Assembly (NCBI RefSeq): GCF_051020975.1
Contig: NC_135039.1
Coordinates: 11,196,692-11,260,691 of the forward strand
Origin: Osmia lignaria lignaria
Taxonomy: Eukaryota > Arthropoda > Insecta > Hymenoptera > Megachilidae
DNA: 64,000 bases
Direction: 5' to 3'
Shown here: positions 1-11,519 of the stretch, one piece after another
Numbering within the stretch: the stretch's first letter is position 1
How the letters are laid out: each line of letters begins with the position of its first letter
Notes under the pieces: model-generated
Told to the model about the DNA's origin: nothing
What the model saw: only the letters and a program-made list of their open reading frames with translations
The model's database searches: none
Translations under genes and position numbers: made by a program

Positions 1-1179
1 ATCTAACAATACTTTATCGACCCCTGCTCCGATTTCTCATCAGCATCAAATAAATACCACACCGTCTACGAACATTGAAACTGATTCCAACAAGCAGCAT
101 CGTAGAAGAGTCGCTTGCACTTGTCCAAATTGTGGTGATGGTGATAGGTAAGTCTATTTTCAAAGATGTTTCTTCTGATTAGTGGCGGCTCGCGTATAGG
201 CACTGTGGAACTGCAGCACCCACTATTTCCACTTGATATTATCGATAACATTTAATATAACGAGTCCTTTTTTTCTTTAATTCTTTCTTTATACTTGTAC
301 AATATATAATCCTTAAGTTTAATGTTAGTAGTTATCCCCTAGTTTATGAAAAAGATAGAAAAATCTTTGTATGGAACTGTGCGCTTCGAAGTTCCCGCGG
401 CGTGGTGTTCGACCGTGTGCGCATGCGCACATGGGAAGCTGCGCGCGAGGCTGCGCGGGAGAGAGCACTATCCCTTCCGTAATGGTGGTTTTTTTAAAAC
501 AAATGCTAACAATTTTCTGGAGCAGCATCCCCACTAATTTTAGCTACGAGCCGCCACTGCTTCTGATGTTTCATCAATTGTACATTTTTTATTCATTTGT
601 ACAGGAACAGAGATATGACCAGGAAACGGCAACACGTTTGCCACATAGCTGGGTGTAACAAAGTATATGGAAAAACGAGCCACCTTCGAGCTCATTTGAG
701 GTGGCACACCGGAGAGCGACCGTTCGTTTGTAGTTGGATATTTTGCGGTAAGAAATTCACTAGGTCCGACGAACTTCAGAGGCATCGCAGAACCCATACA
801 GGAGAGAAAAGGTTCCAGTGTCCTGAGTGTACGAAGAAATTCATGCGATCGGATCATTTGACGAAACACATAAAGACACACACGAAGATTCGAAGTACGG
901 TAAGAAGATTTCTATTCTCTGGGGGAAAATGGATGAAGAAAATGGGTTTGATTAATGCTGATGATATTATTTATGTTGTAGGAAGCAGCTACTTCCACGC
1001 AAGAAGGTTCTTCCGACAGTCAGTCTTCTACAGAAGAAAAAATTATTATTGCTCTTCACAAAGATACAGAGCAAACCGACATGGTGATTTCGGAGCCAAT
1101 TGACGATATAAAACCTCAAACTGGGAATCATGTAACGGGTTCGTCTGCCACGGAGAACTTAGGAGTAAATGTTGGTTGA
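1..1179 (+). CDS. Sp-family zinc-finger transcription factor, 3' part
   Basis: The window opens inside this gene, so its N-terminus is missing. Coding exons seen: 1-147, 605-899 and 982-1179 (TGA at 1177-1179); all joins keep frame. The first exon ends in a buttonhead (Btd) box, [14 protein letters not shown], the CXCPXC signature of Sp factors that is absent from KLFs. The second exon carries three C2H2 fingers in tandem ([21 protein letters not shown], then a WIFCGKKF finger, then a [14 protein letters not shown] finger) joined by TGERP/TGEKR linkers. This class binds GC/GT boxes and regulates RNA polymerase II promoters in the nucleus. The last 66 residues are a Ser/Thr/Glu-rich tail with no domain I recognise. 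A conserved Btd box with SP1/3/4-like fingers suggests the Spps/Sp4 branch, but the missing N-terminus prevents a firm orthologue call. A hAT-type insertion fills most of the first visible intron. Confidence 0.93.
180..559. mobile_element. hAT-type MITE in Sp-factor intron, intact 8-bp target duplication
   Basis: A 380-bp element lies in the intron 148-604. Its left end reads TAGTGGCGGCTCG and its right end, read on the other strand, CAGTGGCGGCTCG. It is flanked on both sides by the identical 8-mer CTTCTGAT (172-179 and 560-567), the duplication length of hAT elements. It has no transposase gene. The interior is unusually GC-rich, with a GTGCGCATGCGCAC palindrome near 417-430. Confidence 0.85.
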
Positions 1180-1797
1180 ACGTTGATTGTTGGCGTTACG
1201 TTACGACATCGGTGGAAGATTAAATTTATTAATAATCGTAACGTTGCATTGTTTACGGCAGTTAGTAAGAGTTATTGCAATTATTTTCTGCGACTAAGCG
1301 AAAGAGAGAAGGAAACATTCTACAGGGATTATCATAGCTCATAGCGCATAATCTATTTTTGTACTGAAAAGATGAAATCTGTAAATATGTACATAATTGT
1401 ATATTACTGTAAAAAAAAAAAACACTTTTACACAAAATGAATTTTACACTTATAAACAGTTTTTGATATTACGGCGTGTAGAAATGTTCAGTCTTTCACC
1501 TTATTATAGCGAAATCTTTATTGCACGTAGTGACAATAATGTTACGTTGATCTTTTCAGCCATGATAGTTCGATAGATAATAGAAAGAATAAGGTAAGAT
1601 GTTTTGCATTTTTACTTTTAGTTATTCGGATAAAAGATGTTGAGAATTTTTATTGAAGAAAAGCTATTGTATCGTTTATATCTGTATGTTAATTGTATGT
1701 TAACTACATTTTTGAACGAATGATATTATATCCGAACTAACATATCTTGTATTTTTTACAATTCTTTTAAACATATATATTATGTTTTCAACATATA

Positions 1798-1993
1798 TTA
1801 AGTGTACAAATTAATTCGGTACCTTTGATATTACACTTTCTTAATTACTATTTTAAATTCGAATATTTTCCCGCGCTTTTGTGAATTTTAAAAATGGCGC
1901 GAGAATATGATTTCGATAATTGTAGTTACTATAACTTCTTAAAAATAAGTCACCGAAAAAAAGAAAAGGCACCGAATTAATTTGTACACCTAA
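1798..1993 (-). mobile_element. mariner-type MITE, copy 1
   Basis: A 196-bp element with ends TTAAGTGTACAAATTAATTC and, inverted, TTAGGTGTACAAATTAATTC. The left flank is TA; the right flank has decayed to CA. The interior (AAATTCGAATATTTTCCCGC onward) is the reverse complement of copies 4 and 5, so this copy is inverted. The ends resemble the TTAGGT start common to mariner elements. Confidence 0.8.
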
Positions 1994-2203
1994 CACTAAA
2001 TACAGGTTTCCATTTATTAAACGTTTAGAGATTGTTTGCAAACTATGAATATTTTTCATTATCGTATTAATTTAATTCTTAATTTTCTCAAGAATTTGTC
2101 ATTTCTCTAATTTTTAATAAATGTAACGTCAGAAAATGACGGCGTTATTTATTATTCTTGTTACATAGGCGAATATATAAAAGGAAACAATTATGCCTGT
2201 ATA

Positions 2204-2724
2204 CAGAGTGTTTCATAACTCCTGTAACATCCGGAAATGGGGGGTTGCTGGGGTGATTCTGAACAACTTTTTCCTTTACCAAAATGTTGGTTGAAGCTTC
2301 GTTTTTGAATTATTAACGAAAAATACTGGCCAATCAGAGTGCGCGTAGAGCGCGCGCTCAACCATCGAGAGCGTTGGGTTTCAACCGCGCTCGATCATGG
2401 TCGTGAACAAATGCATTGGCACAGCGTGGGTATCGAAGGAAGCGTGCAACAAATGTTACATCGTCTTAAATTAAGAACAATGTGGAATTATTCGTTATTC
2501 ATGAATATCGAATGCGTTTGTCAATGCGTTTGTTCACGACCACGATCAAGCGCGGTTGAAAGCCATCGCTCCAGTGGTTCAGCGCGCGCTCTGATTGGCC
2601 AGTGTTTTTCGTTAATAACTCAAAAACGAAGCTTCAAACGACATTTTGGTAAAGGAAAAAGTTGTTCAGAATCACCCCTGCAATCCCCCATTTCCAGGAA
2701 TTACGCGAATTCCGAGACACCCTG
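2204..2724. repeat. 521-bp foldback element with long inverted arms
   Basis: The two arms are inverted copies of each other for roughly 200 bp. The outer ends read CAGAGTGTTTC on the left and CAGGGTGTCTC on the right (reverse strand). TA dinucleotides flank both ends (2202-2203, 2725-2726). The arms share the block GTGATTCTGAACAACTTTTT and the block GCCAATCAGAG. Related material occurs at 24548-24721 and 39010-39900. No coding capacity is evident. Confidence 0.75.
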
Positions 2725-3481
2725 TAGAATGTTCAAAAACGGATGTGCGTTTCTCTAACGGAAAACGAGGATGTAGATCTCTTTTCCGTAACCAATGAAG
2801 CGAGAGTTACAGGAGAAGATGATCGTTCTCGTTTTACTAGCACGTCTTTAAGATTTCGCAGGTGTGGTGTATTCCAGTGTATTTCAAGTGTACTCGACGT
2901 GGTCATGTTCGATCGAATATGACTCGTCAGTGCTATAAACAAACGGTCGACTGTTATCGGGATGTTCACTAATTCGATCATCCATCCGGATGACGAATCA
3001 ATATAGATTTCTAATCGTAAAAAGATATTACTATATTTAAATTGTTCCGTACTGGAAAATTTTGGAATGTTGTGGGTTCCGTTTGTTCATAGTGAGTCAA
3101 AAACAGACACAAAGTGCGGTACTTTCAAAGACCATCCTACAGTAAGAGGATTATCCTTCTGTTAATTTTAGGTAAACACAATTTGGAATTCTTATTCATT
3201 CGTATCTACGATAACCGTATTTAGAACGCGTGATTTTAATGTAAATTAAGAGCAACGAACAGAAAGAATATTAATACTCCTTTCTTTGTTAACCTAATTG
3301 TAACGTTTTCTGTGTAGGAGTTCTAATCTTATCTTTAAAATATACTTCAGTGACTGTATCCTTTTTTTCCATTTATAATTTAATTTTGTAATATTCATGG
3401 AGGTCTGCGTCTGAAAACTGACCATTTATTTTATATATTTTCATCAGGGGCACAGAATATTTTTGTAAAAATTGAACAAGG

Positions 3482-5345
3482 ATGCCTGCGCCGCCTCCTC
3501 CTCCGCCTCCTGTTTTCAACGCATCCAGTTCGGGTGCAGGAGAACAAGACAGGAGTTTACTTCTTCAATCGATTAGAGCTGGGAAGGCTTTAAAGAAAAC
3601 TGTAACTGTAGATAAGAGCGCGCCTGTAGTTAGTGGTAGGTTTAAATATACCTGAATTTTATTATTCTTGATTTTATTAACCTAATTCATTATTCTTTTA
3701 GGTAGAGTAAAAGGTGAACCAGGAAATTCTTCCTCGAATAACAGGGAAAATAACAATTCTAGTGCAATAGCTGGTGGTATTAATACAAGTAATGGAGGAC
3801 CCATAGGACTAGGCGGTTTATTTTCTAGTGGCATGCCTAAATTAAAGCCCACAGGGCTCAGGGCATCCTCGGGTGAGAAGGACACTAGTAATGTAAATAA
3901 TACAAATTTCGGTCAAACGACCACTTCCAGTGTAAAACGAGGTCCTCCTCCGGTTCCACCTCCTGCCACACAAAAGCCACAAATGTTTGCTCAGGTATAA
4001 ACATTGAAATAAATACATTGATGGATCCATTATAAAATTGGAATATTTAATATTGTAGAAAACCAGCTCGTTGCCAGGACAGAGTACCACAGATTCTGGC
4101 AGCTCCAATTCAGAAGCACCTAAAGGATTTGGGAAACCAACTGTTGCGCCCAAACCACCTCCAACTTCATCGGCTACATTGCACAAACCATCTCCACCTC
4201 CCAAAAAGTTGAATTTAACCAGCGGAGGAAGCGTATCAAGAGCACAAAGTATGCGACTACCCAGATCACCTCCTGTGCTTGCTCCAACTCCGCCATCCCT
4301 CCACCAGTCCCAGGATTACTTGAACGAGAGCCAACCAAGGCCGACGAATCGAATTCTTAGACCTCCGGTTGCCAAACCACCCTCCCCACCTACTTCTAGA
4401 GCGAATAATTCAACCACCACAGCAACCAGGGTTGCGCCTCCGCCACCTTCTAGGGTGACGGTCAGCGCGCCCTGTATACCGCCTCCACCCCCTCCGCTTC
4501 CCCATCGTCCGGCTCCTACCCATCAGAGACTGGCCCCGCCACCTCCACCCCCGCCAACACCCCCAACGAGAAGTTCTTCCATGCGCAACGGGCAAAGCAT
4601 GAGTACTCTGGACATAGAGGTACGATTTGCGGACATGTTTCATTCTATTGCGAGTTTTCCACCGCCAGAGGCGTTTAAAGGATTCACAAAAGTCTACAGC
4701 AGCAGAAACGGTGAGAATGATGTATTTAAAAAGCTGTCGCATTCTTACCTGCATCTTAATATCAGACAATACACATCTGCGTTGTTTCTGTAAGTTTGAA
4801 TTCAAGCTAGGAAATTGTTGTACACGTTTTCATTTCTATAAATATACACAGAGCTTGTTCATTGATTCTCCTGTGATTTATCGTTTGATGAATCATCATG
4901 CTTGAATGCTGCATGCTTTTATTGAACGTTCATTCGTGAATGTAATATTTATCTGAGCAAGGATTAAAAATAAAGACACGCTTTAATTGCTTACCACAGT
5001 TTGTTTATGTATCGCAGTACACTAGGCAGTTCAGTGAGAAATTGTTAATAAATTATATTGACACTGATACGCCAAGTATTTTAACATTGCAGTCATAAGT
5101 AAGCTACTTTAGTTTTTTCTCTTGACAAATACACATCAAGATTCCACTGCATGCAGTTAATGCTAATCACAATCACCTGATCATTGAAGGAAGGTATATA
5201 TAATTAATGTTTGTATTTATTAAGAGGGAAGTAATGGAAGTGTTTAAAAATTCCAGCGGCCAAACAGCAAGCTCCTGCGCCACCTATGCAAATGTCTTCT
5301 TTATCCAATACAATGGTACCATTAAACACATCGTCAGGGGGTTAA
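3482..5345 (+). CDS. Vrp1: WASP-interacting protein (WIP/verprolin family)
   Basis: Coding exons 3482-3635, 3702-3994, 4059-4710 and 5257-5345 join in frame to 395 residues. The N-terminus is MPAPPPPPPPVF followed by a WH2 actin-binding motif (RSLLLQSIRAGKALKKTVTVD, about residues 24-44). A GGLFSSGMPKLKPTG segment follows at about residues 83-97. The middle is proline-rich, with several poly-proline runs that fit profilin and SH3 ligands. The tail contains FADMFHSIASFPPPEAFKGF, the WASP EVH1-binding motif of WIP proteins. The family binds monomeric actin and stabilises WASP, promoting Arp2/3-driven actin assembly, for example in myoblast fusion. The final exon was not contained in a long ORF; I placed it by the CAG acceptor at 5254-5256 and the phase match. 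The start ATG is the first in frame before the polyproline. The symbol follows Drosophila verprolin 1. Confidence 0.9.
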
Positions 5346-6175
5346 TTGTGGCAGCACAACTTCTTTGGCACATTAAACGTTTCAAGTAATTTGTTTTATT
5401 TATATATGTTAGTTTTAATGATTTTTCAAAACATTATTACAACGAAAGGATTAGACGAATGAAAGATGCATATATAAAACCAGACGAAAGTAAAACTATT
5501 ACTATATGACTATTATAAAGCGTTGATCTTAATTTCATAATTTATTAACTCTACGTTTCATGTGAATATAAAAACACTGTTAATTGTTATGGCATAAAGA
5601 CTGTGTTAAATTAGAACACGTTGGTTTATAAAACCATGAGTGTTTAAATTAAATAATCATACGATCAGACTAGAGTGGTATAATTTTTCAACGACAACAG
5701 AGAGGTACAGTTTTAAAAATATCTAAACGGTTGATCGTGTAGATATTTATCAGTGTAATCTATTCTAAAGGTTTTATAAATGAAAACAAACTGTTACATA
5801 ATTTTATTTATAACAATGACTTTTTATTATTAACTAATGTACAATATTAAATATCAGAGTTTTAGTTATAACTGACAGTTGAACGATGTGAAACTTTCTT
5901 ACAATAGATTGAAGATTCAGTCTATTTTCTTGTTAATTACGAATAATTTGTAATTTCCAGATGATCGTATTTAAAATATCGAATACAATTTCTGTGGCAG
6001 TTAATAAATATGTATATCAAACATGCATTGCCCTTGATACAGTAAAGAATACGTTACAATCAAGTGAATTTTTCTCTTGCATTTATTTCCATCATTATTC
6101 AATTGAAATTTTCACATCGGTAACTTCGTACAGGACAATGCAAAGCGAGAATGAAATTTAAATTAAAACAAATCT
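5346..6175. other. Convergent 3'UTR region between WIP and ABCF3
   Basis: This 830-bp AT-rich stretch separates two genes that end towards each other. It holds several candidate AATAAA/TTTATT polyadenylation signals on both strands. I see no further gene; the 66-codon ORF at 5961-6161 has no recognisable domain. Confidence 0.6.
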
Positions 6176-9100
6176 TTAAACTTCGAGTTCCTTTTCAATG
6201 ATCCTACGGTACTCGTCGAAACCTCCCTCGATACACCGTACAGAACCCTGTGTGCATACCCAGAGTTCGGTACACACCATGCGAATTAATCTTTCATCGT
6301 GCGAAACTAATATCACGCCCGCCTGAAAGGGGAAATAAATAATTGTTTATAAATATACAAATTTTATATGTAACGCGACGAACGAATGAGAAAAAAGAAA
6401 TTACTTGACAGGTATTTAATGCTTTTCCTAAAGCCTCGATCGACTCGATATCAAGATGATTCGTAGGCTCGTCGAGTACTAAAAAGTTTGGCGTAGCGGC
6501 GGACATCAACGCGAACGCGACCCTTGATTTCTGTCCACCGGATAAGGAGCTGATAGACTGTAAAGCTAATTTACCGCTTACTCCAAAACTTCCAAGCATT
6601 CTTCTATATTCTTCAACCGGTTTTCCTGGAATTGATAAGAAAGTTAATTTACAAAAGTAATTCAACGTTAAAAGGTTATATCTAGTCAGAGCGATTTTGC
6701 AAGCATTTTTTTTTTTTTAAGATTTTGCATTTATTTTAATGAATCTTTTTACACTGAATTAACCTATTTGCTACCACGATTCCCAAATGGGGATCATTTT
6801 TTTTATCACTTGCAATAGGATTATATTAAATAAAATGTTAAATAAAAATTTGGCAGTTAATGGGTTGTTATTTATTTTTTACAAAAATATTGATTTGTCT
6901 GACTGATCATGTGAAATCAAAAAGCAATGAAGATTTAGTTAATATAAGGTAAAATCTTGTCTTTAATCAAAGGAATAAGCAAAATATCATGTTTGAACAA
7001 AATGGCGACTTCTCAACAAAAAATTTCGATTAAAATAAAATAAATGCAAATGTCTTTCCAACAAAAAAAATGAAAAATCCCTTTTTTCGGACTCCTAACT
7101 AGGTATAACCCCTTAACCCATTAACTGCCAAATTTTTTTTGTTGAAATTTTTCCAAAATCCCCAAATGGGGATCGTGGCAGCTAGTGGGTTAATTAATGT
7201 ATACAGCGAAGCAGGTAGAATACCTGGAAAATGCTTCTGCAATAATTCAACCGGACACGACTGCATGTCCAATTGATCCACGTGATGTTGGCTGAAGTAT
7301 CCGAACTTCAAATTTCGATGAACGTGCACGGTGCCCCGGGTCGGGCTCAACGCACCGGTTATTATTTTTAAAAGCGTAGTTTTACCCGCTCCGTTCTCCC
7401 CTACGATGCAAATGCGAGATTGCAAGCCGGCCGTTAAATTCACGCCCCTGAGTATGTACGATTCGTCGCTGCCCCCGGTGTAGCTGAAGGACACTTCGTT
7501 GAGTTGCAATATCGGAGGACTTAATGGCTCGACATCCGGGAAGCGAAGCGTTACTTCTCCTTCTTTCTCCATTGGTTTCAATTCTTCCCTGTTAAAAGTA
7601 ATAATATTTGTTATATTCCATTTAAATCGTAGCGTGCGGGTACCCGATATTACGGGCTCGGGCGGACTCGGAAAAAATCGGGCGGACTCGGCCGGGTGTC
7701 CGATACATGCGTGCAGTCGGGTGGCCCGACTGTTTCGGGTCGGGTCGGATAAAGTCGGGCGGATTCAGACGAGCTCCCGCGGGCCGCGGTCCCCGACCCA
7801 ACTCTTGTGTACTTGTCAATGCTTGCAATAAGCACGTTCAAAATCTATTGGAATGAAATTCATTTCAAATAAATTCGTTGCAAGTATTATTTTCCCGCAT
7901 AAAAATTATCTTGTTCCAAAATTCCACGTAAAACAGATTTTGCACGTGCTTACTGCAAGTATTAACAAGTACATAAGAATCAGGCCGCGGGTGCTCGTCC
8001 GAACCTGCCCGACTTTATCCGACCTGACCCGAAACAGTCGCGCTACCCGACTGCGCGTACGTATCGGACTCCCGCCCGAGCACGCCCGATGTTTTCCGAG
8101 CCGACCCGAATAGTCGGGCCGCACATCACTACACTACGATGCTTCCAACTTACAGTTTGTTTAACATCTTTATTTTACTCTGTACACTAGAAGCGCGATT
8201 CGCGTTGTATCGGAATCGGTCGATGAATTCCTGTACGTGCGCTCTCTTCGCTTGCTGCGCTTCGTATTCTCTCTGTTGATTTCTCTCGCGTTCCCCTTTG
8301 GTTTTCGAGAACTGTTCGTAATTGCCACGGTACGCCTCTATCTTTTGCCCTTTCAAATATAATATATCCGTGGGTACCTATTACCAAGTATATTATTAAA
8401 TTGAATTCATAATTGTCCTGGGTAAAGGTACTTTGAATTCGTACCGTGTCTAAGAAGTTTCTATCGTGAGAGACTACGAGCAACGTAGTAGGCCACGATT
8501 GTAAATACTTTTCTAACCAAAGTATCGCTTTAATGTCAAGCATGTTCGTAGGTTCGTCGAGTAACAGAAGGTCGGGCCTGGAGAACAGGGCACGCGCAAG
8601 GGCGAGTCTCATTCTCCAACCGCCTGAGAAGGCTTTCGTCGGCCATGATTGTCTTTCAACGGTGAATCCGAGACCTGTTAATATCGTACTGGCTCTAGCG
8701 GGCGCTTTATCTACTTCGGCTAGCTGCATCGCTTCGTATACTCTAGCTAATTCTTCACCCAACGTATCCCTTGCCTTCACGTTCTTTTCTATGGCCGCCT
8801 GCAGTTCTGCTTCTTTGCTGAGCAACATACTTCTCTCTTGATCGCATTCTAATACAGATTCAAGGGCAGAGGTCTCGTCGCCGGCGACTTCTTGCTCCAC
8901 GTGCAGTACTCTTATATGAGACGGTATTCTCAATTGTTTGCTGCGATAATTAATATACCATATAAATATAATACACGGTATTCGAATACAGAAGACAATA
9001 TTGTGAAAATATTAATACCTAGATATCATTCTTAACAAAGTAGTTTTACCAAGCCCGTTTCTCCCGATAAGACCATACCGCCTACCAAAGGCGAGCGTTA

Positions 9101-10076
9101 AATCAGCTCCTTGTAACAAAATTCGATCACCGTACGCTACATCAAAGTTTTCTATTCTAATATCCTGAGTCTTATTTACACTGCCCTTGTTTTCCATTCT
9201 GCTATCCTTCTTGCTGGTCATCTGGCTCGCGCTAGCTGATTCTATGCCACAGCTAACTGTATTAACGCGTCCAGTTGATTCATTGTTATTTCGTTTCTCT
9301 TGTTTCTGCTGTAACTTTGCCTCCGCCTTCTCCAATTTCTTAGCATCTACTTTCTGTTAAATAAAATTTGTGCCGTATAAGTATCGATGAAGTACTTGGA
9401 TTTGTTGAATAAATATTTACCATGGCATCGTCTCTAGTAGTAACCCATATACTTTTTATCTGTTCTACTTGAGCTTCTAAAGTGGCAGCCATTGATCCTA
9501 AATGAATAGGTGCATTTAATACTTTGTTCACACCATTCTTTTTTCTTTCCTCGTTTTCGTCGTTTGAATTTCCTTTCAACATTTCCAATAATTTCACGCA
9601 TATTTGCCTAAACGTAAAAAAATTCCAAATTTAAATAGCAGCAGAAATTATGTAAGAATACTATAAAGTTAAGGAACAAATGTAGGTGACAACTAATTAT
9701 TATACGTAATTGTAGCGTATCGGTTCACAAACACGGTAATAACAGTGAATTGAACGATACCGATATCTGTTTAAACGGTAAAAAATGACAAGTGTGAACA
9801 CATTTACAGACCTAACCTCATTCTCTGGTTTTTCCTCGACCTCGTGCAGTACTTCACCTATCGCTTCGTAAACCTCGTCACCATCTTCGAAATCATCTTT
9901 CGAACTATCCAAAATACCTATTCAAAGACAAACATTCGTATTATTCATAAATTAGAAAAATGATGTGTCTCGTAATTTGTAGGTTATTTCTCGAAAAGTA
10001 TACCTTCCACGTATTGATACAAATCATCATCTATCGTAGGAAATTGGCTACGAATGTATTCTCCACAAACCGCCAT
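6176..10076 (-). CDS. ABCF3: ATP-binding cassette subfamily F member 3 (GCN20-like)
   Basis: Nine coding exons on the reverse strand: 10004-10076, 9812-9917, 9421-9607, 9019-9353, 8445-8940, 8154-8377, 7224-7588, 6405-6625 and 6176-6322. They join in frame to 717 residues, close to the roughly 710 usual for ABCF3. Two nucleotide-binding domains follow a 200-residue N-terminal region. Domain 1 has Walker [10 protein letters not shown] (about 224-232), signature [15 protein letters not shown] (about 338) and Walker [13 protein letters not shown]. Domain 2 has Walker [10 protein letters not shown] (about 537), signature [12 protein letters not shown] (about 620) and Walker [11 protein letters not shown]. 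Each ends in an SHD switch histidine. The linker carries the QQREYEAQQ...IDRFRYNA motif. There are no membrane segments, as expected for ABCF proteins, which act on ribosomes; the yeast relative Gcn20 works with Gcn1 in eIF2-alpha kinase signalling. The gene shares a 669-bp divergent promoter with the gene at 10746. Two introns carry mobile elements. Confidence 0.96.
6763..7189. mobile_element. piggyBac-like TTAA element in ABCF3 intron
   Basis: The 427-bp element lies in the intron 6626-7223 between two TTAA tetramers (6759-6762, 7190-7193). Its ends match inverted: CCTATTTGCTACCACGAT on the left, CCCACTAGCTGCCACGAT on the right (reverse strand), each followed by a CCCAAATGGGG palindrome. 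A second, inner inverted pair (AACCCATTAACTGCCAA at 7115-7131 and its complement at 6850-6866) suggests two short units facing each other. No transposase. Confidence 0.75.
7630..8131. repeat. GC-rich foldback element in ABCF3 intron
   Basis: Two arms of roughly 190 bp (about 7630-7841 and 7912-8131) are inverted copies with scattered mismatches, separated by a short AT-rich loop. The arms are packed with CGGGTCGGGTCGG-type runs, strikingly GC-rich against the AT-rich intron. The right outer end on the reverse strand reads TAGTGATGTGCGG, similar to some hAT ends. I could not find a clean target duplication. The small ORFs in it are by-products of the repeat. Confidence 0.7.
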
Positions 10077-10745
10077 ACTAATGAACGTGTTCAACGAAAA
10101 TGTCAAAATAAATTTACTCGTTGAATTTACAAAACGGTATATTACTTGACAGAACAGACGTCAAGATTCTATCGAACACTGGAAACACATGTTCGACGCC
10201 ATTTTACAATGGAGTGCTGCAGTCAACATATCATCCAGATAAATTAATTTCAGTTCGTCTGAATTTTTAATACGCTCGATGTACACGCGTTTACACACGT
10301 GATATTTTTATAATTGTTTATAAGTAATAATATTTTATGGAATTTTCATGTAACATGGATATATATATATTTTATATAAAAGCTGATGGTAGAGTCGCCA
10401 TTTTGAAGCTGTCAAAAACGATTCTTGCCATTTGATTGTGTGCGGTATCTTCCTTCGGTTTTTGACTTTGACATTCGAACAACTTACCATTTAATTCTTT
10501 AATTATAAGGTAATCATGGTGTAAAAAGTGAATGTAATCGTAGAAGATGGAGATTTTTAAAAATTGATCGGACGTACGACAGGTATTGAGAGAAAGATGG
10601 ACGAAATTGAAAGCGCTACAAATTTTTACAATGTCAATTTTATTTCTTCCTTCATGATCGTTCAGTAGTACCGTTCACACATTTCTGTTCATTTATCTAA
10701 ATTATTTAAGAAGGGAACAATACAGTTATACACAAAATAGAGAAA
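10077..10745. promoter_or_regulatory. Divergent promoter region, ABCF3 / 228-aa gene
   Basis: The two start codons face away from each other 669 bp apart, so transcription of both genes must begin here. Two GCCATTTT motifs (near 10199 and 10398) occur within it. I cannot place exact start sites. Confidence 0.5.
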
Positions 10746-11519
10746 ATGGCGACCGATATCGAGGAATCAGATACCGACGATCATGAAAGACCAGCTCCAC
10801 CGAAACGTCAATGCACAAGACTCGTTAAGGTCAATGAAACAATGTGGGATATGGTAATTATAGAATATAATCTTAACAGTTCATATTTTTCATCCATCAG
10901 TTTATATCTATAATTTTTCTGTGAATACTTGATTTTTTAGGAGAACAGTTTGAATGAAAGCGAAGAAATACAGGATGCAGAGAATGTTGAATACGATGAT
11001 GCAGAAAGGCACGCAAGAGAAAAGTTAAAAAGATGGCAAGCTTGCCAGGTGGCCAAGGGATACGTAGATAATACTATCAATAAATTTTTAGAAAACTATA
11101 TCACGAGAACGATCTCTCTAGAAGAATCCAGGTGTCAGTTGTTCAGAGGAAACGATATGGAGGATACAGCAGTTATGATGGCAATTCGTAATCATGGACT
11201 AGTTCAATCGGCAGGGATCGTTTCTCAGTCGGATGCATTTTACAGTGATAAAGCCCCGGGATATTGGACCAACAACGAATATCCTGATGTACATTGTTCC
11301 TGTCCTTCTAATTACATCCAAGTTGGAAATTCAGTAGCCACTACGTCTACGGATTCTTTGAGATTGGAAGATTCAAAGGATGTAGACGAGTACAGTGGAT
11401 GCGATTGGGATTTAGATAAAATAGATGAGAACAATCAACAAGAAAACTTCCTAGAAAGAGCTGTAGCGGAAGCTATTAAGAAAAAAGGTCTTAGCACGCT
11501 CAGTGTTGATTATGGTTGA
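10746..11519 (+). CDS. Conserved-looking protein of unknown function, 228 aa
   Basis: Two coding exons, 10746-10853 and 10941-11519, join in frame to 228 residues. I do not recognise the family. The N-terminus is acidic and then basic (DHERPAPPKRQCTRLVKVN), which could be a nuclear signal. A charged, helix-prone stretch follows (DDAERHAREKLKRWQACQVA, about residues 55-74). Two short motifs resemble each other: DTAVMMAIRNHGL near the middle and ERAVAEAIKKKGL near the C-terminus. A CSCPSN segment lies between them. No signal peptide or membrane segment is visible. The clean splice sites, codon use and fixed position in a divergent promoter argue that the gene is real. The ATG at 10746 is the first in frame and follows AAA at -3 to -1. 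Confidence 0.85.

Larger units (their letters stand above)
1180..3481. other. 3'UTR of Sp factor and intergenic DNA
   Basis: No gene is supported here. The first few hundred bases are presumably the Sp-factor 3'UTR, including an A-run near 1410. Two mobile elements follow (1798-1993 and 2204-2724). The stretch 2740-3480 likely holds the WIP promoter and 5'UTR: a TTTTCATCAG acceptor-like site lies just upstream of the WIP start codon. The two ORFs of 80-140 codons in 2339-2981 lie in or beside the foldback element and show no domain. Confidence 0.6.

Noticed and set aside
6294..9597. Several separate ABC-type ORFs on the reverse strand, as if multiple genes
   Set aside because: Splice sites and phases join all of them into one ABCF3 gene of 717 residues with two nucleotide-binding domains.
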